This document shows positions 12,572 to 23,980 of a DNA stretch of 64,000 nt, one piece after another (the stretch's first letter is position 1; every line of letters starts with the position of its first letter). The stretch is from positions 519,757,303 through 519,821,302 of the forward strand of contig OY856409.1 in assembly GCA_963693085.1 (NCBI GenBank), written 5' to 3'. The notes under the pieces were generated by a model that was not told the DNA's origin, did no database searches, and was given only the letters and a program-made list of their open reading frames with translations. A program made the position numbers and the translations under genes. This DNA is from Alisma plantago-aquatica (lineage: Eukaryota; Streptophyta; Magnoliopsida; Alismatales; Alismataceae).

Positions 12572-15253
12572 TGTGACGCCCCAATCTCACATTAACCACA
12601 AACCATGAGATTAGGACGCGACAGGATGGGATTTACACAAAAGCCAACCACTCTTTACTTTTTAAAACATTTTAAAGAGATTGAAAAGATAATCTGTTTA
12701 ATGCTGAAAAATGAAACTAAACAAACTGCGGAAGCATCTTTATAAACTGACTAGCAATATAAACAGAGTCTACAACATTTTACATTGTTTGACATAAATA
12801 AATCATAACAGTTAATTTACATCTTATACACATTCTCTCTCTCTCTCTCTCACACACCTTGTCCCACAGATCGAGGGGAAAGGACTAAGAGACCTCTAAC
12901 TACTAGCTACGAACCTTCTATTGACTAGGCGTTAGGATGAAACAATTCTTCAGATTTCCTACTACTGATGATAACCTGAAAATGTTTTGAGTAGAGGTAT
13001 GAGCCTACTCGCTCAGTGAATAGCATTTCACTTAGCTATCACTAAACAACTCATCAGGTTTATAAACTGAAAATAAACATATATGCAGAACTAGGCAAGG
13101 CAGTTCTAATAACATAACAGATTTACAGAATATAAGCACATTTCCAAGCATCAACAGGTAATTCAGATAAATGAACAGTTATATAAATTTACTGTGAACC
13201 TACTTGATTATTTATTCATTTTATTATTATGCCCTAAATATATGCAGTGTACTCTGCATATAAAGATCCGCAGCAAGTTCATGCTACGGCCCCACCGTAC
13301 AAGACTTAGCGACACACCCGGGGGGTGCTAAGTCTGACTACTCGTCCTGGTCTGCACAGGACACAGGCTCCTCGGCCTCCTCGCACAACCACGTGTGCTG
13401 CACAACCACGTGTGCTCTCGACTCCTCCTAAAACCTGAGTACACCGGCGGAGGGTCACAGGGTTACCTTCGCGACACAAGCACGAATGGTGTTAGATAAC
13501 CGTGTTTTCTGTTGATATCGCAATGCCATTGTGACACAAGCACAATTGTTGTTAGACACTGCCCTTTTCTCTTTCCTCGTTTGTCCGCGACACAAGCACG
13601 GATGATGTTGCAACACGAGTTTCACCCCAAAGTTGCAGACCCGTCTAAGGGGTTCTACGGTGTTAGGGCATCTAGGTCTATACTTGATTAACAAATAAAC
13701 ATTTAAACAGAAATATCACATTTCATACATTTTACACAATCTAAACATCACAAAAGCACATATATAATTATCATAAATAAACATGATTCAGAATCATTCA
13801 TCCAGTTTCAATGCTAAACATCTATATTTGAAATCAGTTAATACATTGCAACAATAATACAGGAAATTTCATCATTTTCATTAAGCATATCACGTAGTTC
13901 AATTCTAATGAGTCTAACATACTCTATTGTATGAACGATACTGTTTAGAAGTTATATCAATTGATACAGAAGCAATTAAACATTTAAATTGAGTTAAATA
14001 TTGATTTCTAAATGAACTACTACTCACAATTCTGGAACTCGGCCGACCAAACTGGAAACTCGGCCGATCGGCTGACAACTCGGCCGATCCACCCGCAACT
14101 CGGCCGATCCAAACCCTGGTCGATTTCCTATAAAGGGAAACTCGGCCGAATCACATCCAATTCGGCCGACCAAAATGCTGTTTGTTAATTCTAATTAAGG
14201 AACTCGGCTGAATCATACGCAATTCGGCCGAACAGTGTACAGACTAAAAACTAAAACGAACCTGTTGCAATGGAACAGTGCACGCACACACGTCTAGGTT
14301 GGGATCAAGCTCAGCTGGTGCTAATACTTGGCTATTGGTTGCGGATTCGTGGTTTGGACCTCAAGGTGGATTCGTTGGCGTCAATTTCGATGCTAGATCG
14401 CGCCCTAGGTGGCCCCAGGTCGGACCTACTGCTGCAAGAAGCGGCTTCTTCACCTCACGTATAGGTGGAAGGGAGTCTTGCTAGGCGCTGCTGCAACCTT
14501 TGTCTAAGATTTCGAGTAGAGACCTCAAAGACGGAATCATAGCGGCCATTTAGCGATACTAGTTGCGCCCAAGGTGGCCCCTAGCTGAGCCACAACGCCT
14601 GGCCGCCGGCAACTGCTACTGCAGGTCGGCACCTGCTAGGACGGAGCAATAGAGGAGGAAAGAAGGGAGAAGGAAGAGAGAAAGAGGAAGGCGGAGGTAG
14701 AGGAGAGGTGGGCGTAGCCACATCGGGGCTAAGGGCTGGGAATCGCCCAGCCATCACCTCCCTTTCTCTGCAGGTCGTGCGCTACAGTGCGCCGACCCTC
14801 CCTGTTGTATCGGGTGAACGAAGAAGAAGAGATAAGGGTCAGATTCGCGGAGGGGGCCGAAGTGCAATTTACCCAGCAAAAACCGAAAATTACAACTAGG
14901 TCTCTAGACACTCAAATGCCCATATCTTTTAACTCGGAAGTCAGTTTCGAGTGATTTTTCTTGCAACGGTTTAAGCATGGAATTCTCTATAATCCTCTAA
15001 GTGCAAACATGCTAAAAGGACTATTTTACTAGATCAAAGCTCTAATTACAACTGTGATTGCTTGATTCAACTTAATGTACTAAATAACCAACATTGACAT
15101 TATTAATTGCCTCAGGTGATTCAATCTTAGCTATTAATTCGCCTCTTAGCTTATCTTGATTATCCATGATGTTTAATTTGATACTCAACCCTAATTGAGG
15201 TGTTTTACGTAATTCGAGGTATTTATTAGTTAATCATGGAGTGGGTCGTAACA
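12572..15253 (-). repeat. Right (5') LTR of the LARD element
   Basis: 2682 bp, the near-identical partner of 6014-8692. By eye I count only about 30-35 substitutions plus small indels, one being a longer (TC)n run near 12835. The same G-box, GACACAAGCAC, CGGCCGA and GC-rich blocks are present. The similarity of the pair implies a young insertion compared with the other elements here. Confidence 0.92.
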
Positions 15254-15258
15254 GTGAA

Positions 15259-17437
15259 ATTGTCACTTGTGGGCCAAAAAGGGATCCCACTGGTACCCCT
15301 TTCTCACCTTGTTCATAAAACCCTGGATTGTACCCCTACACTCTATAAATATACCTCCATCAACTTTGCATTGGGTCCAAGAACGCGAGCAGCACGAGCA
15401 TAGTCCGGGAATCTCTCTCCCTCTCCCATTCTCTACCTCAACAATGAGCCTCTCTGTCACATACCGCCACCGCATGCGGGCTGGGTTATCTGGGAGAGTA
15501 GATCTAGGACCATCGTTGAATATTGGTCCTACTTTGACCAAGATTAGATCGGGTGATCGAAACTTCTCGATGGCTGGAGATAGGTTGAGTGGACGGGAGA
15601 CTCAAATCCATGCGATCTAAACACTGGTCAAAATGACCAAAGATCTAATGGCCAACCATTTCCCAACAATAGGTATTTCTTCACTTCTCTAGTCGATAAA
15701 ATAGAAAAATAGTTCTACCTTGCAAAGTTGATTAAAAATCCATTCTTTTACCAAAAATTACAAGTAGTTGAAATTTATCAAAAAGTACAAGGAATGCAAT
15801 AAAAATAGTTCCAAGACCTAAATCTAGCTCTACTTTAAAAAGTATACAAAGTTACCATCATTAATGTGGTTAAAGCATTAGAACCCTAATTTCTAAGTTT
15901 TGATGATCTTAATATGTTCAATGGATCTTAATAATCAATGATTGCACTTTTTGGATAAAAAGGATAATTTGGATCTAGTTGGAGATTAATAACCTGTTAA
16001 TTGATGAATTAGGCTTTTCTTGAGTTAAAAGTACACATAATAGTAAGATTAGGGTTTGTAAACGAAAAGAGCATGAAAAGTGATAATTAGGGTTCGGGAA
16101 GTAAAAACCCTAATACTCTAACTCTGACCCCAAGTCAGTCTCAATGGTAGATTTTGGATAAGATAATAACATGGGTATTATGCTTTAATTTTCAGGATAG
16201 TTTCTTATTCGGTTGCTCTTGTTGATATCTCTTAGACATCAAGTAACTCCCGAGGAAGGTATGTTGTTACACCTAAGACTACCCACATTAGTTTTCTGTG
16301 GTTTTCTGAGGCTTCTCAAAATGGATTGTAAATATATGTCTGCATGTTTATTTATTCCATGCAATGTATAAAGTCACTATGTCTATCACATTATATGGAT
16401 AAGACTAGCTCGAATCCTAAGCCACGTCTGGATGTATGAAATATAAGAGAAATTATGATTAAGCCCAAGGTGCAGATGATCGTCACATGTGATCCACCTG
16501 AATAGGGGAAGACTCATATGTCAGTAAGCACATGTGGGGAGAAGGTGGTCTATGTCCGCTGCAGGGACAATACCCTAGAGGGGTTTCACAGAGGATTGGA
16601 TACATCAGGGTTGAGTAGTCATGATTAAAATGTTAATTTTGTTTCTGTAACAATAATTTATGTGATTATGTTGTTATTACTAGATGCAGACTTTTATTTC
16701 CCCCACATACCAGTATAACTTGTTATACAAATCATGTTTTGACTCACACTGTTTTAGGTTAATTTGTTGATATCCTGCAAGTATGATGAAACATGGACAT
16801 CAAAAGAAAAGGCACCCAAAAGAAAAGAGTGACACGACTAAAAATTTCAAGTCAAGGCAGATTTTTCTCTTCTATTTTAGATAAAACAAAGTAACTGAAT
16901 TTTCATTCATAACCTAAAATTTCCCCAAATTTGTAAAAATTGATCCATTTGAACCACTATTATGAATATTAAGATATTCAATTTTTAAATACTATAATAT
17001 AAATTCTATAAATAATAGAAATTTGATATAGTTAAATGGTTGTATTTCATATGGTAACTTTATAAATCCATCTTTGTAAACCATGATGGAAAATTTTATA
17101 TTTTCTTGTACCAAACTATTTCCCAATTTTGTGAAACTTATTAATTATTTCTAGTTATTTTCTAAATATTCGATCATGTATTAGAGTAATGTCTCTTGCC
17201 CTCTCGGTCCACCTAAATTTGGGATGATATGGGGAGGGTTCGTTACATACACCCATTGATGTCGAGAGATAAAACTAAGGTTAAATTCATAATCATTGTG
17301 TTATAGTCAGCTAACCTAGAAAATTTTATAGTGTTTGGATGTTAAATACACCCACTAATAAATTAAATATAGGAAAGGATACAGTGGACCTAGGTTTAAT
17401 TAGTCAATTAATCATCACATTGATTTTTTTATCTTGA
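15259..17437. other. Non-coding part of the insertion block
   Basis: No recognisable gene. Positions 16380-16630 resemble the transcribed leader (R/U5) portion of plant gypsy LTRs in style, including a TGCAGGGACAATACCC segment. Sequence ending GGGTTCGTTACA at about 17246 looks like an LTR 3' end, but no partner or target duplication was found. The rest is AT-rich. Confidence 0.35.
15344..15353 (+). promoter_or_regulatory. TATA box of the insertion block
   Basis: TATAAATATA followed by a GC-richer stretch with a C-rich initiator-like region, inside the 4811-21919 block just right of the LARD insertion. It is plausibly the U3/R boundary of an LTR. An ATG at 15444 opens a 58-codon frame to 15620 that matches nothing I know, and a GTATTT donor-like site lies at about 15671. 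Confidence 0.35.
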
Positions 17438-18208
17438 ATGATATGTTTGTCATGTTTTGACCTGGTCCGACGTTCACCCTATTTGCTTCTGCCCCTACCT
17501 CATGTGTTTTGTGCTTTTTATCTCTGCAAAAAACCAATTCACATCAGAATTTATCTTCTCCTTCTCTTCCTCTCTACTTCCCTCACACTCATTATATTCT
17601 CCCTTCTTCCATCCCCCCTTGTCACAGAAACCCTAGCCACAACCATCACCTCGTCAATGTGTTCCCAACATGTAGACCAGATGAATTTGTTGCCTCCATC
17701 ATAGAGGACGGTGGAGGCTATTTCCCTAACCCTCGTCGACTTCCAATGCAGTGACATCAATACTGTGGCCCTTCGGGCGAGATTCATCACTTTGTAGCTG
17801 GCTAATGAGGCTTCACTCAAATCTACCATGGACCTAGCGCCCCACTACGTTAGTAACTCCATAAATGTCACCTCTGTTGGTCTCACGACGAGTGGGAGAT
17901 TCATCGACCAGACAGTGGTTGACCTTGTGAAGCTTGCTTTTAACCTCACCTCCTATGACAAACCGTCGTGGTCGCACAAAGATGCCACCACTAGGTCTAT
18001 TGATCACCATCTAGCAAGGATGTCTCCTCCTTCAACCTTATCACTATTGTTGCTACATAGTTTTCTTCCTTGTAGTGTAGCGCCGCCAACATTGCTCAGA
18101 CTCCTGCAACTTAACCACACACCATTACATGTAGTCACCAACCTTCTCTACCAAACACCTTACCTTGAACCCATCCATAAAGCCCTCATATCCTCATCCT
18201 TTTGGTAA
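17438..18208 (+). pseudogene. Decayed coding sequence of unknown family
   Basis: One reading frame stays coherent from 17438 to 18208 (about 256 codons), broken only by TAG codons at 17702 and 17795, each one change from a sense codon. The start is hydrophobic with leucine-rich stretches (about residues 15-70), like a signal peptide or membrane anchor. The later part, from VDFQCSD through NSINVTSVGLTTSGRFIDQ to DATTRS, has the composition of a real soluble protein and a locally higher GC content than its surroundings. I do not recognise the family and see no retrotransposon motif. It may be a fragment of a host gene carried inside a retroelement LTR. A second hydrophilic frame at 17509-17754 suggests a frameshift near the start. 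Confidence 0.35.
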
Positions 18209-19780
18209 CCAATTCAAAATGCACAAATTCATATTTGAATCAGATCAACAACCAAGGTATACCAAGGTCATTACCAATCTGCAAACCTCACCAAATCTCA
18301 CCACAATCAGATGCAAGCTCGTCTCCACCGTGACCTTGACCTAATGATCTATCTAGGAGAATCTATGGAATTGAAGATCTACAAATTCAGTACTGCGTGG
18401 TGTTTCCCTGGATCCACATCAGAGTTCCTATTGGAGGAGGGCTACCCACTTTGGCTAGATGAGAAAAAACCAAGACTCGCAATCTCAAGGTATTTCTATG
18501 TAACTAGATGCAATTCGCCAGATCTAATATTTATCAACAGTCTTCCAACATAAACTAGTCAATAAATGATCTTTTCCACATTAGATTTTATAAATTGATA
18601 AATGAGATATACTTAATGACATACTAGAAGATAATGGTGATTAGAGTATCCTTAATATAATGCATAATACTGCTATCTTAACTAATACGATGTGTAATTT
18701 TAATGCCATAATACTAATACACATACATAAACTTAAGGTCATTTTATAAGGAAGATTGATATGTGTGGTGTAGTTATTTAAATTGGATTGTTCTTTTATA
18801 AGATGGTATATAAGACAGAGAACATGTAAAGAAAATTTCTCATACGGTCATAAGAATGGATTCTACACTAATATAGATAACATGTTGTTCTGGACTCTCA
18901 TATCATTAAACTAGTAAGTATGCATATATATAGTACGATACATGCAATTGACATGAACTTTGGCATGAAGAATGTAGGTCCTATGAATTATTGTAAGTAA
19001 TGTGAGTATGAGTTGTGCAATGTAATGATGAACCTGGTGAATCCTAATGGGATATAATAACCACCAAAAACACTTATTAAGGCCTTCATACATGAATGGT
19101 AGAATCATAACTCCAAATAATTGGGAACCTGGAATTGTAATGATGATGGATCTAATACCCATTGGGAAACTAAAAACCCTAGAATTGGACAAAGGAGATA
19201 CCCTAGACCATTTTATGGGAATAATTGCATCATATGGAATCACATGGGCATGTAATCTGATCCACCCATGTTATAATCATTGGCTAAACAGTGGTGTATA
19301 CTACAACCTATGTCCACTGAATAAGACTAGAAGCCCTAACACACCATTAGGTTATAATAACTTGGGTAAGAAAAATATATATAATAAGAGTGTATACACG
19401 TGTATGCTTTGGCTTGACTAACATACCTAATATGTTCATAGGATACAAACTCAACCTCACAAACCAAGTATATAGATTAAGTGAAGCCTTGGCTAAGAAG
19501 ATCGTGTATGTTAATCATATATTTTATTTTGGGCACTATCTGACTAAAACCTACATTCTTTAAATGAGGCATCTCTTGAACGATTATTCCTAATGTAAAA
19601 TCTAATTTTTTTAACATTTATATTTCCTGATTTTGACTTAATTAATATATTCATGTGGTTGTTGGACTACTTCTTTTACATAGGTTCTTGGACCCCACCT
19701 GTTATAATTGTCTTTTTATGAGAAATTGAGTAAAATACTAGTTTTGCCACTCTATTTATGTATGCTACTTGTTTGACCGA
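18209..19780. other. AT-rich DNA without recognisable features
   Basis: Part of the insertion block. Open frames of 80-124 codons (18311-18553, 19047-19421) show no domain or biased composition. No RNA gene or repeat array was seen. Confidence 0.4.
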
Positions 19781-19813
19781 TTTTTTTTTTTTTGAAGCGG
19801 TACCAACTATCAT

Positions 19814-20233
19814 TTAATCAGGTGAAAAGAATACATCGGACCTAGCCATACCCGACCACCTAGACGGTAGCGGAGAACGTCTCATGATGTGTCTCCCCAT
19901 ACATAATGCATCTTGTGCTACAACATGAGCAAAATAATTGTGCTCCCTCTTCACATGGTAAAAAGAAAAGGAGGAGAAGACCCTCGCTATACTAACTATA
20001 TCATCTGCCAACAGACCTAGGTGGTCTCTCCTTATCTCCGAGCAAAGCAGTGCTTGTATCAACACAAGTGAATTCGAGCATCTCTTGGCTTCAACGATCC
20101 CCATACGTGCTGCCTCCGCTTCTACTAGCTCTACCGACCAACAAGAATAGTTGTGTCCTTGGATAGCGGCCATAAATCTTCCTTCGCGGTCTCTGATCAC
20201 CGTAGCAGTCCCACGAACAAGTGCCCCCTGCAC
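19814..20233 (-). pseudogene. LINE ORF2 C-terminal RNase H domain
   Basis: A 139-codon frame resembling the RNase H-like domain at the end of plant LINE ORF2. It has an ATVIRDREGRFMAA start, VEAEAARMG with the expected glutamate, and a final KREHNYFAHVVA helix. The usual ESDS aspartate is replaced in CSNSLVLIQAL, so it was probably inactive before the MITE separated it from the upstream domain. Not a domesticated gene: the poly(A) tail follows directly. Confidence 0.75.
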
Positions 20234-20247
20234 TGCAGCATCTGTGC

Positions 20248-20800
20248 TAGGGCCGGCAAAACTCGACCCGACCCGACTAAAGTGGGTTCGGGTCTTGATT
20301 TTTTTTACTCTATCCGAAATGACCCGAATCTGAGAAATCTGAAATTATTTACGGGTCGAGTCCGGGTTTGTAATTCTCAACTTGCAAAATCCGATCGATC
20401 CAAAATTATGTCTTCATATATGTATATATATATTTCATAATTTAGCCATATAAAAGTTAAACACATTCAAATATAAAAATAATATAGTTTATATAAGTTT
20501 TTGCTTGTAAAATACTAATTAACCAACAAATTCTGCAGCAATTTTGGGTCTAACGGGTTTTTATTTTCGGGTTTGTATTTTCGGGTTTTCCGGATTTGTA
20601 TTTTTAGATTTTTCGAGTTTGCATATAACATAGTATTTTCGGGTCTATCGGGTCAAATCCGCAAATAGTAATTTCAGATTCGGGTCGAGGAAGTATGACC
20701 CGAAATTAGTTTCGAGCCGGGTTTGAATCGAGTGTATTTGATTTAACCCAAATTGACCCGAAATAGGACTCCCTCAACCCGGACCCGATTACCACCCCTA
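20248..20800. mobile_element. hAT-type MITE, 553 bp
   Basis: The left end is TAGGGCCGGCAAAACTCG. The right end, reverse complemented, is TAGGGGTGGTAATCGGG; together these make an imperfect terminal inverted repeat. A perfect 8 bp target duplication ATCTGTGC flanks the element (20240-20247 and 20801-20808), the hallmark of hAT transposition. The interior is rich in CGACCCG and CGGGTTT motifs and codes for nothing. It was probably moved in trans by a hAT transposase. Confidence 0.88.
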
Positions 20801-20808
20801 ATCTGTGC

Positions 20809-21197
20809 CTATAAACACACTCTCATCAGTACACGCCATCTGCGTAGGACTAAGCTGGCGAATAAGTCTCCCTTCTTGACAAATCGCTCATTCGAAATGA
20901 CATGTAATCAGCAATAAGAACACGGTATGATTGCAGTAGGGGTAAAGGCTTAGGAGTGGCATCTTCAAAAACCTTTTTGTTCATGCATGTCCACGCCACT
21001 CACCAAATAGCCATCACCTCGTCAAGTTCATTTGGCGAACATAACCCAAAAAGAGTCAACAGCCCATCATGTATCGGTTTATCAGATTCCTGGCGATACT
21101 TTCTTCCCAACCAGCTCACGTTCATCACCACTTCCGCTCCCATGCATTCGCATAGCATAGTGGTACTATCTAAAATAGTGGCACTATGTGCAATCAT
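20809..21197 (-). pseudogene. LINE ORF2 zinc-binding linker fragment
   Basis: The minus strand reads ELDEVMAIW, a TGA in place of a probable tryptophan codon, then VAWTCMNKKVFED. This matches the W-x2-W-x2-RNK-x-VFE pattern at the end of the RVT zinc-binding region of plant LINE and related RT proteins. Further stops occur before the MITE. The fragment continues into the RNase H domain once the MITE is removed. Confidence 0.6.
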
Positions 21198-21250
21198 ACT
21201 TACAAAAAGACATGTATATTCCGTTCGGGGTGTGAGTTTACACCCTTATT

Positions 21251-21919
21251 TCTTTTAGACAATGATCCTACGATGTTATGGCCCTATTGTAGATATATTT
21301 AGTCTACATTGTTATACATGTAAAAATTATTATTTTATATTGAGGTTGTTGATAATTATTATGACGAGGCATTTTTATTCCCATGCTTGTAATATAAAAT
21401 TTAATATGCCACATTTATCTTGTTATGATTCATTTGAACTTTCTTATTTGTAAATAGTCTCCTTCTTATCGGGAATATCTTTTTATGCACTTTTAACCCA
21501 ATATAATACCCAAAGTTTTTAGTTATATGTACATACTCAGGCTTTGCTGACCTATATCTTATATCCTATGTTGGGTGATGTTACTTTCCACCATGGTGTA
21601 GGTACATCATAAGACAAGGATGTACGGAGATCATATACATGACATTGAACCTTAGGATAGCATGGAATGACCCCTCTGTAATAAGTCTTACATGTGATTA
21701 GATTTATTAGATGTATATCTTTTTACTCTACTATACTACCTTTCACAACGAGGAACAATTTCTATTTTTTCCACTACTTATTCATTATTCTGCTATGTAA
21801 CACATATCATTCGGGAAATAATCAAATTCCTCCTTTCCTCCTTTTTTGGTGGAAAAGGGTGGTTTTATATTTCTCTATATAGTGAAGAGTGGATCATTTG
21901 TCAGCTCTCACTCCTTACA
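21251..21919. other. Right end of the insertion block, LTR-like
   Basis: AT-rich, without a supported gene. It includes a CCACCATGGTGTAGG segment near 21590 and ends CTCCTTACA, the proposed LTR terminus of the block. Confidence 0.4.
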
Positions 21920-21924
21920 TTAGA

Positions 21925-22835
21925 TCCAATTGCATATGCATATGGAATCTTCACAACAACTGGGACATTGGGCTTTGGAGAGGTTGATTCCATGAGATAT
22001 GGGCAAATTCCCTCTCTTTGAGTCATGCATGTTGAACCTCTTTAGTACTTTGTCAATGTATGTACTTAGGCTTAGGCCAAGAAGCTTTCTATATCTATTT
22101 GTATAAATCTTGATTCCTAAGATATAGGAAGCTTCACCTAAATGCTTTGTAGAGAAGGTATTTACCATACAGTTATTTACCATCTGTAAAGTAGGGATGT
22201 CATTCCCCATCACTAGTATGTCATCTACATACAATATGAGGAATATAATTATGCCCATACTAACCTTCTTGTACACACAAGGTTCACCTTCATTTTGACT
22301 AAAGCCAAAAAAAATTACTGTCTCATCAAATCAAAGATTCCAGCTCCGAGATGCTTGACTTCACTCTATAGATTGAGCTTTATGGCTTACAAATTTTATT
22401 AGCTTCCTTTTGGTTTTATAAAACCCTCAAGATGTGACATGTACTCATCCTCAATAAGATTCCCATTATGGAAAGTGGGTTTAACATCCATCTGCCAAAT
22501 CTCATAGTCATAATAGGTTGTTATGGCAAGCATGATCCTAATGGGCTTAAACTAGTCAACACCTTGAACTAGTTTGAAACCTTCTACAACCAATCTGCCT
22601 TATAGGTCTATACATCACAATTCATGTTGGTCTTCTTCTTGAAGACCCACTTGCACCCTATGGGTTTTACCCCTTCGAGTGGATCCGCCAAGGTCCATAC
22701 CTTGTTGGTGTACATGAATTTCGTATCAAATCTCATGTACTCAAGCCATTTCTCAGACTCAAGTCCCTCAAAAGCCTCTAGGTGGGTTGTTGCCTCATCA
22801 TATATGACCAACTCATTGCCTTCTTGAGTCACAAG
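21925..22835 (-). pseudogene. Copia reverse transcriptase, N-terminal and palm parts
   Basis: On the minus strand, 22835-22608 gives the start of the copia RT domain, with EKWLEYMRFD and VKPIGCKWVFKKK. Positions 22276-21925 give the palm motif YVDDILVMGND, then HLGEASYILGIKI and the IGS motif, where the frame is cut by the 17.1 kb block. Between them, about 22280-22600 is degenerate with stops. The YVDD catalytic pair is intact. The domain resumes at 4810 in the same frame. The style (GVKPIGCKWVFKKK, SLSTYIDKVLKRF) is that of Tnt1/Tork-like copia elements. Confidence 0.85.
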
Positions 22836-23980
22836 ATAACCAAATCTTTCAGACTCAATGTGTGTCCTACTAGACTACAGTTCTTATGTTAGGTGAGGAA
22901 CTTGAGATTGCACAACGATTTGTGAGTCTCCTTGTTCCTTATGTACTTCTACATGTTCAATATTTTCTTGTTAGTCTCAAACTTCTTTGAGTTCTACTTT
23001 CCTCCCACTGATTCCTTTCAAAATAAATTCATTTTCTAGGAATACATCATCCCTGGAAATAAACACTTTGTTGTCGAATGGGCTATACAAGTAGTATTTC
23101 TTGGTTTCTTTGGGATATCCAACAAAATAATATTTATTTTAACTAGGGGCAAGTTTTTTAAGAAGCATTTTCCTCACATAAGCTTCACAACCCCAAATCC
23201 TCATAAAAGACATTTTGGAACGCTTTTTAGTTCATATTCCGATGGTGTCTTTTGAACCGATTTAGATGGTACACAATTAAGTGTGAATGTTGTGTGTTGT
23301 AGAGCATGTCCCAGAAAAGAAATTGAAATATCAGTAAAACTCATCATTAATTGTGCCATATCTCGTAATGTGTGATTCCTTTTTTCTGATACACCACTAT
23401 GTTGTTGGGTTTCTAGTGGAGTTCATTATGATACAATTTCACAGTGTCGCAAAAGGTCCTCAAACTCTTGGCTTAAGTATTCTCCACCTCGATCAGAACG
23501 AAGTGCCTCAATACTTTTACTATGTTAGTTTCATACTTCATCCATGAAATCCTTGAACTTCTCAAGGGTTTTTGACTTATGTTTCATCAAGTAAACATAA
23601 CCATACCTACTGAAAGGTAAGAAGTAATGATAATGATAACCATCTCTAGAATTTGTTCTAAAAGGACCACATACATCAATGTGTATGAGTCCTAATAGAT
23701 CACTTGTCCTTTAACTATTACCAATAAAAGGAGCCTTTGTCATCTTGCCCAACAATCAAGACTCACATGTCTCTATTGATTCAAAATCAAAAGAGACCAG
23801 ATAACCATCTTGATGGAGTCTAGAAATTGATGGAGTCTAGAAATGTGTTTTTCATTTGTGTGCCCTAGACGGCTATGCCAAAGGTATGTTTGGTTTGAGT
23901 TATCAAGTATTAATCTTTTCATACTTACATTATACACTATTGTCTCCAGATCTAACAAGTATAGACCATAAGACATTGGA
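22836..23980 (-). pseudogene. Copia integrase region
   Basis: The minus strand shows the pre-integrase zinc-binding segment (SYGLYLLDLET, LWHSRLGHTNEKH, about 23976-23773). The integrase core follows, with HIDVCGPF and RSDRGGEYLSQEF carrying the first two catalytic aspartates. Several stops interrupt the core, for example near 23710 and 23530. Order and orientation match the neighbouring RT and gag pieces. Confidence 0.8.

Larger units (their letters stand above)
6014..15253 (-). mobile_element. Complete non-autonomous gypsy-like LTR retrotransposon (LARD type)
   Basis: A complete element of 9240 bp with two LTRs of about 2.68 kb, TG...CA termini and a perfect 5 bp target duplication GTGAA (6009-6013 and 15254-15258). 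The minus orientation follows from a polypurine tract beside the left LTR and an initiator-Met primer binding site beside the right LTR. The 3.9 kb internal region codes for nothing recognisable. The sequence before the PPT, GGGACGAAATTCTTTTAAGG on the minus strand, resembles the pol end/PPT of Tekay/Del chromoviruses. That points to a large retrotransposon derivative mobilised in trans by a gypsy element. LTR identity is about 98-99% by eye. Confidence 0.9.
19781..21250 (-). mobile_element. 5'-truncated LINE, minus strand
   Basis: The minus-strand 3' end is a 13-base poly(A) tail (T run at 19781-19793). Upstream of it lie the C-terminal parts of a plant LINE ORF2: the zinc-binding linker (RVT zinc-binding type) and then an RNase H-like domain (RVT_3 type). 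Reverse transcriptase is missing, so the copy is 5' truncated. The upstream limit near 21250 is approximate, and I found no convincing target duplication. A hAT MITE interrupts it at 20248. Confidence 0.7.
4811..21919 (+). mobile_element. 17.1 kb insertion block, possible giant solo LTR with nested TEs
   Basis: The block begins TGTAACATAC and ends CTCCTTACA, which are canonical LTR termini of the TG...CA form. It is flanked by ATAGA (4806-4810) and TTAGA (21920-21924), a 5 bp target duplication with one mismatch. Removing the block plus one duplication restores the copia RT frame. It contains the 6014-15253 LTR element and the LINE with its MITE; subtracting these leaves about 6.4 kb of its own sequence. 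I could not find two similar LTRs inside by eye, so a solo LTR is favoured. A TATA box at 15344 lies about 1.3 kb from its start in net coordinates, which suggests a + strand orientation. Confidence 0.65.

Noticed and set aside
15444..15620. 58-codon ORF downstream of the TATA box at 15344
   Set aside because: No recognisable domain and too short to distinguish from chance; noted only with the TATA box.
17246..17437. LTR end at GGGTTCGTTACA as the right border of a separate solo LTR from about 5851
   Set aside because: No matching target duplication was found for any TG start near 5851; left as an open possibility within the larger block.
19047..19421. 124-codon ORF as a gene
   Set aside because: AT-driven composition, no domain, stops on all sides and a competing antisense ORF of similar length.
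19814..20233. RNase H-like ORF as a host or domesticated gene
   Set aside because: A poly(A) tract follows directly and LINE linker sequence lies upstream, so it is a LINE ORF2 remnant; a catalytic aspartate is also replaced.
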